From positions 256,195,582 through 256,259,581 of the forward strand of contig CP136061.1 of NCBI GenBank assembly GCA_032622095.1: a stretch of 64,000 nt of DNA, in the 5' to 3' direction. The notes beneath the pieces are model-generated. The model ran no database searches. It saw only the letters and a list, made by a program, of their open reading frames with translations, and was not told where the DNA came from. Positions 48,166 to 63,477 of the stretch are shown in pieces. How positions within the stretch are numbered: position 1 is the stretch's first letter; every line of letters starts with the position of its first letter. This DNA comes from Siphonodentalium dalli. Taxonomy: Eukaryota; Mollusca; Scaphopoda; Gadilida; Siphonodentaliidae. The position numbers were made by a program, and so were the translations under genes.

Positions 48166-51100
48166 TTACTTCCAGTTTAGTTCAACAATTCGGAACCACC
48201 CTGGTCCTCTGCTTTGGATGCGAGCAAGTTTGAGGTATGCACACCACCATCTCCTCCTTGAAGATATGTATGACTTGAGTGTCAATACCAGTCCACTTGA
48301 CTTGCCCGCTTTCCTCATGATACACGCAACAGAGATGGTGTTCTTCTCATCGTTTAGTTTCAAATCCGACACCAAACTCGGACCCACATGCAAAGTCCAT
48401 TTGAACATTTCCATAAGATGACTGTGATTTCTCAAGAAACGAGCAACGATTTTATTGTACATACTGCACACCAGGCTCAATCTGCCTGCATGGCTTACAT
48501 CACTTAGTAGAATATACTCGAGTACTAGTTCATGTATCTCAGGAGGCAATATGAGAACATACGTGTACATCTCATCTCCATTACGCGCCACTCCACGTCC
48601 ATGTTCCACGTGTACTATATCTCTTTCGCTTACTCTGTCAGGTTCAACTTGTTTTGCTGATTCTGACATTGCGTATTCATTACGCGCCACCCCACTTGCA
48701 TTCTCCCCTTGTACTATTGCCGCTTTGTTTGCGATTGCTAATTCAGTACAAATTTCATCTTTATTACTCACCACTCTACGGCCCTTCTTCCCAGGTACTA
48801 TTGCTACTTTCCTTACCCTGCCAGGTCTAACGATCGCTGATTCATCGTCACTATGCGCCCCTCCACGTACCTTCTCCATGTGTATTATTACTCTTTTTCT
48901 TACTTTAGGTATAGATTTCGCTGATTTCCACTACCCTTCTCGTCGTGTACTTTTGCTGTTTCTCTTGATTTGTCAGGTCCAATGCTTGATGATTCCGTAA
49001 AAATGTCATCTCCATTACACGCCACTCTACTCCCCTTCTTCCCACGTACAATTGGTATTTCCCTTACTCTGTCTAACTCAGGTCTAATTTGTGCTGATTC
49101 TATTAACATCCATTCTTTACTATGCGCCTCCCCACTTCCCGTCTCCCCATGCACTAATACTCTTTTGCTTGCTCTGTCAGGTCCAACTTTTGCTGATTCA
49201 GTCAACATCGTATCTTCACCATGCACCACTCCAATTTCCGTCTCCCCATGTGTTATTGCCGTTTCGTTTGCTCTGTTAAGTTCAGCTCTTCTTGTTGTGC
49301 TCGATATCTCACCATCCTTGATACAAACTGCTAAATCGCTCTGCTCTCCCTGATCATCTGAGTTGACAGCATCGCTGACCAAACCAGAGAGACTCACATA
49401 ATGCTCGCCATGTCCTTCAGGCAGATGGCCGAGAATTATGGACATAATTCCTCTATCAAAAACTCCACTGGGAGATAAGATCGTCGTGTGTTCAAGTCCG
49501 CGACTGGACAGTACAACACAATTCACATTGAACATTTCAACCACACTTTGTAAAGTGATATGGTCTCCATATGTCCCTTGACCCGCCATTCGTTCTATGT
49601 ACCGCTTTACATTCTCTTCAGGTATGAAAGATTGAATAGGTGTTCCATCAAGCGTGAACGGGTTGACCGTCATGTCTCGTGTTACCTGATGTCTGAGTGT
49701 AGATGGCGATCTGTGAATTCCAGCTGTCCTCAGTTGATGTGCTACGGCAGTGAACTGGCAATCCCCGTTCCCTGCAGGGTGTAGGGCAATGTCAACCCCA
49801 ATTTGCCTGAATGCGTCGAATCTGTCTTCCTGTGTCATTACCTGATAATACTTCTGTCGCGCTTCATTTTTGCGGGCACGCGATTTGGCCCGTTTCTCCT
49901 CAGCTCGAGTGAAACTCGCGATGTCACTCACCGAGTACCAAGCTTCTTTTTGTTCTGATACCAGTTGTATTCTGTATCTGCCCACTTGGAGCTTTCGCTT
50001 TGTAACAACACCTTCAACCACGCGGGAGTTTTGAAGCTGTTTTAGACGATTTTCTCGATACTCGCACCAGGACATGATTTCCAATCTCAAAGACTGCTTG
50101 TGGGCGATGTCGCAGACCTGCTCTAATCATTCTGTCCACTATGCATTGTGTGGCGTTGGCGGCCTTACCGCGGATTCGGGCCCTTTCCTGTTCGTACGTG
50201 GCTCTATCGTTGTCAGTCGGTTCGGCCAATGTAATTGGTGAAATAAGCGAAGTATCATTAGTGTTCACTAGAGAGTTGTGTTTTCTGCCAAAAATTACCT
50301 CAAACGGTGACTTCCACGCTAGGCATTCTTTCGGATCGTTATTCATTGATACTTCCAGATCTCCCATTTTTTCAACCCAGTTGATTCCAGAACTCCTCAT
50401 AGATTCATATAAGAGCTTCTTGCGTAGCGTTCGGTGAGATCTCTCCACCTTCCCCTGAGATTCAGGATGATAGGGCCTGCTACAAACTGTTTTCACGTTC
50501 ATTGTTTTCATCAGCTTTTTCACCTTCCCTTTAAACTCTGTGCCTCTGTCACTTTACAAAATACGTGGCGGACCATACAGCCGGAAGATATTCTGGAGTT
50601 CAGTTGAAACTTCAGAGCTCTTTTTTGAAGTGAGCGGTCGCAGAAATGTGAACCTACTGAAAATGTCCATTGCAGACAGCACATATCTGAACATTTTACG
50701 TCCATGCTCAACTTCTGACATGAAAACCAGATCAACTTGCATCCGCTCCATTACTTCCTTTGCAGTTACTGGTATCATTTTTGCACGGTTGGTGAACTTT
50801 ACATTCAAGCGTTGGTACAGTTTCGATTGGTTCAATATTTTCCTAACACGCATTTCACTTATTCCCAGATATTGGCATCGTAATCGTTTGTTAACATTTC
50901 TTATACCCGCTCCTTTAGATTGTCTGAAATAACTCTTCACGTGTGTGACCATGTCGTTCTTCCGGACTACACGCTTGCCTTTCAAATATAAGGTGCCGTC
51001 GATAACCTCCAGATATGTTTTCCATCTGAACCATTTCAGCAATACAGATTTGTGAATATGTGTTCTTTCTTTCACTGGTAGACTAAGTTGACCATTCGAC

Positions 51101-51246
51101 TTCACTAGCTCGACGAGGATTTCATATGATTTATCATCCAGAGGATGCTTTGTTGACTGCGCCAATAAGCAAATTCCGAGCAGCGTATACGCAGCCAGTA
51201 ACCAGCCGACGAAGGGCCGCATATTAAGCCTTCGACAAAAACACAA
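48166..51246 (-). pseudogene. Integrase-OTU-repeat-F-box-like fusion (transposase gene of element 2)
   Basis: Minus-strand order: 51,246-50,554 (N-terminal region and first catalytic Asp in MQVDLVFM, near residue 170); TAA at 50,553-50,551; 50,523-50,014 (second Asp in SDRGTEF just after the stop, Glu in SQGKVERSHRTLRKK, D-x34-E, then the C-terminal SH3-like part); frameshift near 50,050; 50,090-48,900 (end of the integrase, then an OTU cysteine protease with Asp/Cys in GNGDCQFTAVAHQL and His in GHGEHYVSL, then repeats with HGETGSGEAHS-type units); frameshift near 48,930; 48,879-48,166 (more repeats, then LPPEIHELVLEYI and LSLVCSMYNK, F-box-like). The integrase would join element ends to target DNA. 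OTU enzymes remove ubiquitin; F-box proteins recruit substrates to SCF ligases. About 1,027 codons long; one stop and two frameshifts make this copy inactive. KRBA2-like host proteins share the integrase type. Confidence 0.8.
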
Positions 51247-53059
51247 CGTTTATATAAATGTGCAATAACTCTTTAGAAACTGCCAGGATTCGTAAAATCT
51301 TGCACAAGTGTATCGGATTTATATATTATATTGTATTACAATTGAAAACACGCACATAGGACTACTTAGATTGGCAATCGCCTTTTTTGGTCACATGTAT
51401 CGAGCCGCTTTATAGGTGGGTTAAAATGAACTGTGCCGTACATATGTAGGTTATAACGCTTGGGGAAACAATGAACACATGTCGCGCGATTGATACATTT
51501 TGATACTTTGTCAAATCATTGCCATCGAAAGCAACCTCAAATTGGTATCACAGGATAGTGAGCACATCAAACAATTAATTATACGCCAATGTGAGCACAG
51601 CAATTTTGAGGCAAACTAATGTGTGCGTAGTTAGGGATAAAGTGTGTATTAATATTATCAATGTAACCGTATCACTGTCGTCCGTGTGGTATTACATAGC
51701 TATTATGTATAAACCAGTCTGAACAGAACGAGTACACTCGTACAGTTTCGATTGTTAAATTACCGTTATCTCGATTGTTAAATTCAAGAAATCATATGTG
51801 TGTGGTTATGTTCTATGAAATATAAATGCAAGTTGATCAGACATTTCATATATCAGTCAAACTTGCAAACATACATCTTAGTGCGCACTGGTCGATCATG
51901 ATTGCTATCTAGATCTACAATGTAGCTCATAATTACTACTCCCCTCATTTTCAACTACGTTAGTTACAAACGCCCAGACCGTGCGCTGCTCGCAGTGTGG
52001 TAACCCCTTTCCAAAAAAAAAAACTAAATACCAAATGCAGAACTATATTACAACAATGAATTTATTGATATACTGCAAACCATCGGTGCAAGCTGGGATT
52101 GATGAGCAATTATATATAACACAAAACAGAATATATGCCATTCCCTTCCTAATAGTATTGCCCTTGACTTACCAGCAACTTACCGTAACATACCTGCCCT
52201 ATGCAGGGCAACACCAGTTACTGGCGATTGTGGCCCATGTTCCACCTCCCACTCGCAGAGGACTCACATTCAACAATGCAATCGCAGGCATAGCTACCAC
52301 ATGGTATAATACACGCTCGGAACACGGGCTCCATTGGCCGCCATGGAGAATCACCACAGCATAACGCCTGAACATTAAATGTTATGATAAAACATTACAA
52401 CTGTAGCGCCCAAAGAGGCCGGATCTACACAGCGATATGGTATGCGATTTTCTTGTTATCCTGTTCCCTCTTTTGGTGGTTCTAGAGCTGTCGCGAAGTC
52501 TCGAACGATATAACACAATCCCGTAACAGACGTGAGTATGTTCAATAATTTAGTTTGTAATTCCAGGAACCATTATCTCTCGTTATTAAAGTGTCCAAAG
52601 GAGATTGTATTCCAGTTGTAAATTGAATGAACATCTTTGACTTATTATTCTGTAGCACGTGCATGATAATATTATTCTAACTGGGACAATGACTCGTGAA
52701 ATTATGCAGAATCGGTGTCTTGTTGTATGACATTCTTAATCACCTGACATCTGGACTTTCGTCCTTTGTTTCATAGTTAGCCAATCAGAATGAACCACGT
52801 TAAAAAAGAAAATGGACTTATTTATCATTATTGATAATCGACTATAAAATTACAAAAAGGAGACTGAACCATTTGGCACCAGGAACATTGCGAATTGGAA
52901 GTTTGACATAGGACTGTTCTTCCAAAGAAGAGGACAAATAGACCAACTATTTTCCGTTGTAACTGATACATTTGTCACGTCCCCCAATTTTGAGGAAATA
53001 TACATGTTGCCATGTTAAAGGACTGACAGAACGTCTTCAGACACACATCTTGTCACCAG

Positions 53060-54388
<1,329 letters not shown>

Positions 54389-54471
54389 GGTACTTCAAAA
54401 GCTGGCGATTTTTACTTCAAAAGTGGAGACCTACTTCAAAAGTGGTCATTACTTCAAAAGCTGGCGTAACA
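54389..54471 (+). mobile_element. Element 3, second copy (right end)
   Basis: It resumes at GGTACTTCAAAAGCTGGCG and ends GGCGTAACA at 54,471, as in copy 1 at 34,631. Confidence 0.85.
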
Positions 54472-54490
54472 ACCTCTTTTAGTAAAATTT

Positions 54491-55490
<1,000 letters not shown>

Positions 55491-57400
55491 TTGGTAAATT
55501 AAAGAATTAATGTACCCAGAAAAGTTTGTGTATGTCATCGGTATTTTTCTCGCCAGGTCGATGTGTCAGCTACAGTAAATGTCTCCCTCACTCGAACAGA
55601 ACGTCGTACAAGTTAAACCCACGCGTCTACACCCACAACGTTTTGTCACGCAAGGGGCATTTGAAGCACAACATAGATCTAATGAGTTTAGTATAATCTC
55701 AAGAACAGTGGCTTCCCAGTTGGAACTAAGGTCGGGACGAGTGACCTGTCATCTGTCGACCAGCATTAATCAGTTGGATTGTGACCAGGAGGTGTGTCAT
55801 CAAGCGCATGTCTCCATGCACATACTTGAAAGTGGGCGCGTTTAATATTTTCGATTAACGTATCGTCGGTTGGGGTAGATAATTCAGTTTTGGCACTACT
55901 GCGGCCACCGTTGTTTAACCGTATTTCCGTCGAGCCTCTATGGTTGATTGCCAATTTTTTTCCCATAGCAATAAAAAATAAATTATCTAGCCTCATCTAC
56001 AATTCCGTCTATTGTAACAGAGGGTGCACTAATATCTCTTAGATTGTGTTTTTCAACTTTGAGAATCTTATATGCATCACATTTTCCTATTCCACATAGA
56101 GCCGCGACAGTGTAACATTCTATGAACCCATGCATTGCTAAAAGGTCATGATATATTCATTTGAGCTTTAAGCGTTTCGTTGATGTTTCTTGTTGTTCGT
56201 TTTTTGTGCCTGCGCCAATCAGTATCTGGCCAGATAAATCACCACGGTAAAGGAAATGGAGCAATATTACAACTATATCGATGCCACCTGCAACAACTAA
56301 AGACGTTATTATGAAGAGGATTTATCATTTGACTTGTTGGTTCATTATTTAGAGTTAGGCTGGTTCTTCCGTGGGCCATGTGTCGTGGTCCCTTATAAAA
56401 ATCTACCACGGTAAACCATGATAAAAATACCGCGGTGCTGCATCGGGTGTTTGGTTGTGGTACACCACGGTATATTTACCTTGGTGTACCGCGGTACTTT
56501 TACCATGGTGTACCGCGTAAATCTGTCCCAAATAATTCATTTTAACGAAACACCCATTTTTGGAGGGTTAAGTTGTCAGATTATGTGGCGCTGCGACACG
56601 CTTTGGGTCCCTAATTTTGTTCACTCTTGGATTTGATTTGACTGGTGGCCAAAATCTGCACCCCGTTGCCATACAAGCCGATGATACAACAAAACACGAT
56701 TTGTGATTATAGGTTACAATCAACTAAATGTTTCCCATAAGCGACAGTGTTAGGGTTAAGCCATGCCCACTATTCATTACCATACTGAGCCAAACTTCAA
56801 ATATTTTTGCGTATATAAATCCACGTCGGACATAAGTAGTCAAAAAAGAAATGGTGTCTTACCATACTTATTACTGGAAATAAATTTGCCTTTCCACAAC
56901 TACCCCCTTTTGTGCACAAAATTTCAGTATAGAAAAATACCCCCACCCCCTACCAAATTTGGCGACCAATGTAGACGCTTGACGAACAATCCCACACAAA
57001 TGGCCGAGGAATTAACATTAAACAACCGAATATATTATACACCATTCAGCTGCCGGTATTTTTTTATATGCTGACTCGAGTTTCCCTACACAAATGCCAA
57101 GGGGCATAATTTCAATTATTTAGTTGCTTATAACCTCTTGCTAGACAGCATAATATTATTCTCTCTGCAAATCACATTGTTATAGATTAAATCTCCCCTT
57201 GGGTAGTTCCAAACGTTTCCTAGTTATTTACCATATTGGCGTGGTGGCATCATACCTTATATGGTACGACTTCGTTGACTAAAATACGGGAAATAACCCA
57301 AAAAAATCGGGGGTTTCGGACAACTTTGTCGACTAATTACGACGTAGCGGAAGAAATATCGACACGGTGTGTGAGCACATTGTTGTTTCGTTTGATCTCT

Positions 57401-60234
57401 AAGGTAACATTGCTGCCAATCGCGCTCCAAAGCAGTGGTCATTAACAAAAACAGATACAGTAACATCGTTTGAAAGTTGGCTATAAAATTTACATTATTC
57501 ATTAACATGTGATGAAAACTTCGCAAAATTCCTCATTCCCGGGGTCATATGGCAGAAAAGGACGAAGAACACGCCGCTCCGTGGTTTTGTCGATGATGGC
57601 GATGGGGTGCCTGCTGGGACCAGAAAAACGGCAGAACAGAAAGTTACATTTATGTTCGGTCAAATTGCGAACTTTTGCCCAGTACTATCACGGAGTGATA
57701 TTGTTAAGACATCAACTTCCCTCGAAAATGTGTGCCAGATGATTCGCATGCATTACAGATTCAGTTCCACCGGGGGTCATTTCATCGCTTGAACCAGATG
57801 AACGTCCCCAGGACCTGTTTCAGCGTATATCTGCATTCGTTGGCGACACTTTGTTGAAGGCTGATAGTGTGATTTCGCACTACGGGGAGACACCCGATGA
57901 AGATGAAGAAATGACACCAACACTGGAGAACATGATCGCTTTTACCTGGTTACGTTTACTACATCCGAACCTACCGAAACGTGTAAAACAAAGATACGGG
58001 ACTGAGCTGCGTTCTGAATCCCTTCCGTTCATAAAGCAGGATATATCTCTGGCACTGGACTCCTTGTTAGACGAAGTCGCAAAGGCACTGATTTTAAGAT
58101 AATTCGATCTATGACTAAACAGAGAATGTATTCAACAGAAAGGTCAAGTGCAACAATTCATCCGCAAGACGTGAGAATATAGTCGTGTCCCTTTGTTTAA
58201 GCAAGCAAACCGAACAGACTTCTTCCATTTCTTGAGCACATGTCCATTCCTCCCTGCTGGCGATAAACGGTTCAAAACAAGGACACGATCAATTATGATA
58301 TGTGAAGACGACGAATTAGGAGAGATATATAGACACAGAGTGTCCCGATGACAACGTACGCACATCAGTCGACCATTCGAATGCGCGGCGAGTACAAATG
58401 AAGAAATCACCAGTCCTAAACTATGGAATCCTATTAGGGCCACTTGCTAATGGCGCTTTCGGCGCGCGCCGAAAGCGACAAAAAGTGCGCCATTAGTAAC
58501 GCGCCGAAAGCGACAAAACATGCGCCGAAAGCGACAAAAAGTGTGCCGTTACGGCGCACTTTTTGTCGCTTTCGTCGCTTTCGTCGCTTTCGGCGCTTTC
58601 GGCGCTTTCGGCGCTTTCGGCGCTTTCGGCGCTTTCGGCGCTTTCTGCGCGCGCCGAAACATACCCTAATGGCGCACTTTTTGTCGCTTCCGGCGCGCGC
58701 CATTAGGGAGTGGACCTAATAGTATGCCTAATGGCGCTTTCGGTACGCGACAAAAAGTGCGCTATTAGTAACGCGCCGAAAGCATGCGCTAAAGCGACAA
58801 AAAGTGCGCCGAAAGCGACAAATAGTGCGCCGTAACGGCGCATATTTTGTCGCTTTCGGCGCGTTACTAATGGCGCACTTTTTGTCGCTTTCGGGCGCGC
58901 CGAAAGCGCCATTAGGAAGTGGCCCTAATAGGATTCGATACTAAACACATTCTACGCTCAACATCCTGTGTGTGTGATTATTGATTCTGGTGCTGAAACG
59001 AACATGATACGGGCGTCACTCGCCACACAGCTTGGACTAAAAATCACGGAGTCTTGCCAACAAGCTATGCAGGCCCCACTATTGATTATGGGCGAAACGA
59101 GATTAACGATTACACGAGAAGGCAGTATACTTGATCTTGATGCGCTAGTGGTGGAGACCATGGACGTAGATGTACTAGCGGGAGTACCGTCCATGACAAC
59201 TATTGATATTAGTGTACGACCCGCGAACGGAATGGTTACTATCGGCAATAAATCCTTCTCATACAGTCACCAGACCAAGTCACGAGGTCCTCATGCTGTT
59301 AGGCGAACTAACGTACTTCGTGCTCCTAAGACAACGCTGTGGTCAGGAGAATATCTCGAACTCGGATTTCCAGACAATCTTGATCTCGATTCAGTACTGG
59401 CCATCTAACCCCGGTTAGACGAAAATAACCATTCAACACGACAATGGCCAATCCCGGCATCATACAAGCCGTAGGGAGGAAGATAAGAATAAGCAATGAT
59501 ACAGGTAAAATGGTAAATTTGCGAAAGAATGAACATTTCGGTCAAATCGTACCTGTCGCAAGCGAAATGTCTGTCATAGACTACTATGCTTCACATACAG
59601 AGACGTCGAATATCAATCGACCAATGAATGTATCTGTCACTACAGGTCGTGAGTCTCAACCAAATGGACTATTCCAAGATATTCTGCATTCACATGCTGT
59701 CATTGTCGATCCGGACTGCATTCTTCCGCCTAAAGTGAAAGAAGAACTGTTTGCTGCGTTGGCTGACTACTATACCGTATCCGATACCAAGTTCCCGGGG
59801 TACAATGGCGCCTTTGGAAAATTTGAGACCGTTGTTAATATGGGGCCCGTACAACCGCCTCAGCGAAGGGATCATGTGCCACAGTATTCTCGGTATAAGC
59901 TGGTAGAGCTACAAGACAAATTCGACGAGTTAGAGAAACTGGGTGTATTCAGAATACCAGAGGTGTGGTGGTGGAGTACATCAACGCGTCAATCCTGATT
60001 AAGAAACCAAATGGAGGTTTTAGACTCGTGACAGCGTTTGCTGATGTTGGGAAATACAGCAAACCCCAACCAGCAGTCATGCCTGATGTCGATTCCACAC
60101 CACGGAAAATTGCACAATGGAGATATATCGCAGTATCGGATATCAGTCTTTTTACAAAATTCCTCTTTCAAAAGAATCGGCAAAAATACTTCGGCGTTGA
60201 CACACCATTTAGAGGCGTTCGCATCTATGTCTGA
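57401..60234 (+). mobile_element. Truncated Gypsy-like retroelement (copy 2)
   Basis: The same layout as 10,066-12,888. The Gag frame is broken near 57,790 and continues in 57,851-58,102. The protease (IIDSGAETN near 58,980) runs to a GAA to TAA nonsense codon at about 59,406. The linker and RT lead-in are 59,444-59,998, followed by a frame change to 59,965-60,234. It is truncated at the same RT position as copy 1, so truncation preceded the duplication. Confidence 0.8.
58426..58936. mobile_element. GC-rich foldback element between gag and protease (copy 2)
   Basis: Same ends as 11,087-11,580 but 511 bp. An internal CGGCGCTTT unit (9 bp) is expanded to about nine copies at 58,565-58,648, and another part is shortened, so the interior has changed since the duplication. 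Confidence 0.8.
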
Positions 60235-60709
60235 GGTGTGACATGAAAATTGGCAGCAACCTCAGCAAAGAATCTGAAGGGGGGGGGGGGCGGCTCACTC
60301 CAAAAAGATTATATTTTATTTGGCGAGCATGGGGAACCGAAGAGACTTATTTTGAAGGCAACTACCATTTGTTGGAATAATCAGTTTTCGGCTCGTGACA
60401 TTGGACATGTAATGCAGTTCCGATGAATTTGGGGTATTGGGGGTTACGTGGTCCGTATTTGAACACCCGTGCGCGTTACAGTATCGCCGAAATGGTCTGT
60501 TCTAAAAATAGAAGAATAAAGTGTCCCGTTTAATCATCTAATTTTATTAAAAAAAAATATTCGAAATAAAATCAATATTATTTGATAGAAGCGTTTCCGG
60601 ACATGGGTCTTCAAGTCATATTCATTATTTTATATACATGAAACTATTGCAAAATAGTAAAATGAAGAGATAATCCATCTTTAATGTAAATGTTCTCCGA
60701 TAATTATAT

Positions 60710-61120
60710 GCATTTGGAGTTAACAATTCCTTCGACTTGGCAATTCTGATCCAGTATTTGACCATGTGATATAATGCATCAACTTCCAGAAATAAAGGAA
60801 TAATGGGAAAAAGAAACTATGTATTGTGACATTGTTCTATTCCATCCACCGCTGCTTAAGACCACTTTTTAAAACCACTTTTTCGGGTTAGAAACATTTA
60901 TATTTTCTTTGGTACGTGTGATCCGAAAGTTTCTTAACTGTATCAATCATCTCTTCGAAAAATGTAACTCCTGCATGAGAGTTTCTGATTTAGACCAGTT
61001 CAGACCAGCATTGGCTTCTGCATGGTGCCACTACATATAGGCTACATTAAAAACAACGGAGACTGGAGATCTGGAGGCGTGGATACGTTAAGCAGTTTGC
61101 ACAATAAGACAAAGCAAACG
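60710..61120 (+). promoter_or_regulatory. Conserved 5' flank of array E
   Basis: The near-identical counterpart of 13,355-13,765. It has the same landmarks and the same lack of an assignable start codon or TATA box. Confidence 0.35.
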
Positions 61121-61129
61121 GCTGTTCAT

Positions 61130-61230
61130 TTATATCAGTGCGATATATACTGGAAATCACGCAGCACATCTGCAAATTTGCTGTCACATAAAAAAGTATC
61201 AACACGGGAGATCGCTCCTATTAATGTGAT
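61130..61230 (+). pseudogene. Divergent first finger upstream of array E
   Basis: YQCDIYWKSRSTSANLLSHK K: a finger whose second Cys is Tyr, as in array A. A run of six A (CATAAAAAAG) then leaves the following finger in the -1 frame, and CAA is TAA just before the first Cys of finger 1. Confidence 0.5.
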
Positions 61231-62682
61231 ATGTGCGATAAATCATTTACTGAGTCTAGTACCATGACGCAACATAAGAGGATCCACGCTGGGGATCGCC
61301 TGTATCAGTGTGATGTGTGCGATAAATCATTTACTGACTCGAGTCATCTGACGAAACATAAGATGGTCCACACCGTAGATCGTCCGTTTCAATGTGATGT
61401 ATGCGATAAATCATTTACTCAGTCTGGTACCCTGACGCGCCATAAGAGGATCCACACTGGGGACCGTCCGTATCAATGTGATGTGTGCGATAAATCATTT
61501 ACTGACTCGAGTAATCTGACTCAACATGAGATGGTCCACATCGTGGATCGTCCGTTTCAATGTGATGTGTGCGAGAAATCATTTACTCAGTCTGGTACCC
61601 TGACGAGCCATAAGAGGATCTACACTGGGAATCGCCCGTATCAATGTGATGTGTGCGAGAAATCATTTACTCAGTTGGGTGACCTGACGAAACATAAGAT
61701 AACCCACACGGGAGATCGCCCGTTTCAATGTGATGTGTGCGATAAATCATTTACTCAGTCTGGTACCCTGGCGCGCCATAAGAGGACCCACACTGGGAAT
61801 CGCCCGTATCAATGTGATGTGTGCGAGAAATCATTTACTCAGTTGAGTGACCTGACGAAACATAAGATAATCCACACGGGAGATCGCCCGTTTCAATGTG
61901 ATGTGTGCGAGAAATCATTTACTCAGTCGAGCAGCCTGACTAAACATAAGATAATCCACACTGGGGCTCGCCCGCATCAATGTGATTTATGCAAGAAATC
62001 ATTTTCTCAATTGGGTAGTCTGACTATACACAATCGGATACACACGGGAGATCGCCCGTATCAATGTGATGTTTGCGATAAATCATTTGCTTGGTCGAGT
62101 CGCCTGACTATACACAAGCGGATACACACGGGAGATTGTCCGTATCAATGTGATGTGTGTGAGAAATCATTTACTCAGTTGAGTGACCTGACGAAACATA
62201 AGATAATCCACACGGGAGATCGCCCGTTTCAATGTGATGTGTGCGAGAAATCATTTACTCAGTCGAGCAGCCTGACTAAACATAAGAGGGTCCACACCGG
62301 GGATCGTCCGTACCAATGTGATTTATGCGAGAAATCATTTGCACACTTGGGTAGTCTGACTATACACAAGATGATACACACTGGGGATCGTCCGTATCAA
62401 TGTGATGTGTGCCATAAATCATTTATTCAGTCTAGTGACCTGACTCTACACATGAGGATACACACTGGGGATCGGCCATATCGATGTGATGTATGCGAGA
62501 AATCATTTACTCAGTCGAGTAACCTGACTATGCATAAGAGGATACACACTGGGGATAGGCCGTATCGATGTGATGTATGCGAGAAATCATTTACTCAGTC
62601 GAATAACCTGACTATGCATAAGAAGACACACACGGGGGGATCGCCCGTATCAATATTTGATATGTGCGAGAAAAGGTTCTAA
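61231..62682 (+). CDS. C2H2 zinc-finger array E, 17 fingers in one open frame
   Basis: A 483-residue frame with 17 fingers, C-x2-C-x12-H-x3-H, linker [10 protein letters not shown] or variants (HTGNRPY, HTGARPH). The ATG lies between the two Cys of finger 1, so the real 5' coding part is unknown and translation from here would lack one zinc ligand. Finger 5 ends KRIY instead of KRIH, losing its last His. The frame ends after a shifted half-finger (FDMCEKRF). Expected role: nuclear sequence-specific DNA binding, perhaps as a repressor, but no effector domain is visible. Fingers 1-5 match array A (finger 4 has Asn for His at helix position 3); fingers 6-17 do not follow A's order. It is the best candidate for a functional array here, though lesions just upstream suggest caution. 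Confidence 0.7.
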   Translation: MCDKSFTESSTMTQHKRIHAGDRLYQCDVCDKSFTDSSHLTKHKMVHTVDRPFQCDVCDKSFTQSGTLTRHKRIHTGDRPYQCDVCDKSFTDSSNLTQHEMVHIVDRPFQCDVCEKSFTQSGTLTSHKRIYTGNRPYQCDVCEKSFTQLGDLTKHKITHTGDRPFQCDVCDKSFTQSGTLARHKRTHTGNRPYQCDVCEKSFTQLSDLTKHKIIHTGDRPFQCDVCEKSFTQSSSLTKHKIIHTGARPHQCDLCKKSFSQLGSLTIHNRIHTGDRPYQCDVCDKSFAWSSRLTIHKRIHTGDCPYQCDVCEKSFTQLSDLTKHKIIHTGDRPFQCDVCEKSFTQSSSLTKHKRVHTGDRPYQCDLCEKSFAHLGSLTIHKMIHTGDRPYQCDVCHKSFIQSSDLTLHMRIHTGDRPYRCDVCEKSFTQSSNLTMHKRIHTGDRPYRCDVCEKSFTQSNNLTMHKKTHTGGSPVSIFDMCEKRF

Positions 62683-63010
62683 CATCAGAGTGGCCTGATG
62701 TTACATACCCGTAAGATAACTTATACAGGCGTTTGCCCGTATTTTGAGTGTTCACTCTGTGCCTAGCAATGTTTTGGCAAATGTTTTGGCTAGTTCTGTT
62801 TTTTTTTTTGGCACGTTGGATATGTGATATGTGCGGGAAATAATTCATTAGTATGAGTCAATTGATGAGACATACGATAATTCATATGTCCTATATATCC
62901 TATACCGGTTTGATTGTATAGTATGTATTAAAATTTCGCTACATCCAACATATGTTTATTTTCTTTAAAGAAAGGTCTATATGTGTATTATATTTTAAGA
63001 AAGGACTATG
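62683..63010 (+). pseudogene. Finger tail and C-terminal finger exon remnant of array E
   Basis: A decayed tail (TTACATACCCGTAAGATAAC, then GCCCGTATTTTGAGTG with a C-x2-C pair), then a remnant of the CDMCGK finger in which TCA is TAA (62,841), then two copies of the 30-bp repeat. Unlike A, B and C, no run of the 37-bp satellite is present here. From 63,010 to 63,477 I see nothing recognisable. Confidence 0.6.
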
Positions 63011-63477
63011 CGCGGCGTGACATATCACCCCACGACGTTATTGACATATCAATAAAGATCTCGTCTAGCCATTGGGTTATTTCTTTAGCGTTTCGGATGG
63101 AATAAAATATTAATGTTGCTACATTTACGATGAACCATGATTAAATGTTCATAATATGACTCCTACTAGAATCATCGCCACTCAAAATTTCGGTGTTGAA
63201 TGTGTCTCCTTTGAGATAAATGAAAACAGATGTAATTTTGATGCACAAGTGAATGATCATAAACCAACTAACTGCATCTATATTCTAAAAAATAATTATT
63301 TCAAGCGAGCTTCTTAATCACGAGTACTACTAATTTCGACCAATGTAAATCGAGCCTCTCATTTTAAGAATTAAAAGAACAAACTATCACGGTTATGGCT
63401 TAATTGTAGTCCAGTAGTTGCACATCACATGCGTATACATGTATCACAAGGAGCAACTTTCAGGTCAGGGACAATAT

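Larger units (their letters stand above)
55530..62900 (+). repeat. Segmental duplication unit U1, copy 2
   Basis: Collinear with 6,394-16,330 apart from two missing segments (counterparts of 7,140-8,256 and 9,070-9,728) and the changed finger array. The conserved 88-residue frame at 55,579-55,845 (also 6,443-6,709) lies in it; it has no known motif and its similarity reflects the duplication. Confidence 0.9.

Noticed and set aside
48218-49353. Plus-strand open frames opposite the OTU/F-box gene
   Set aside because: Ser/Leu/Pro-rich antisense shadows; motifs (OTU triad, repeat, F-box-like) lie on the minus strand.
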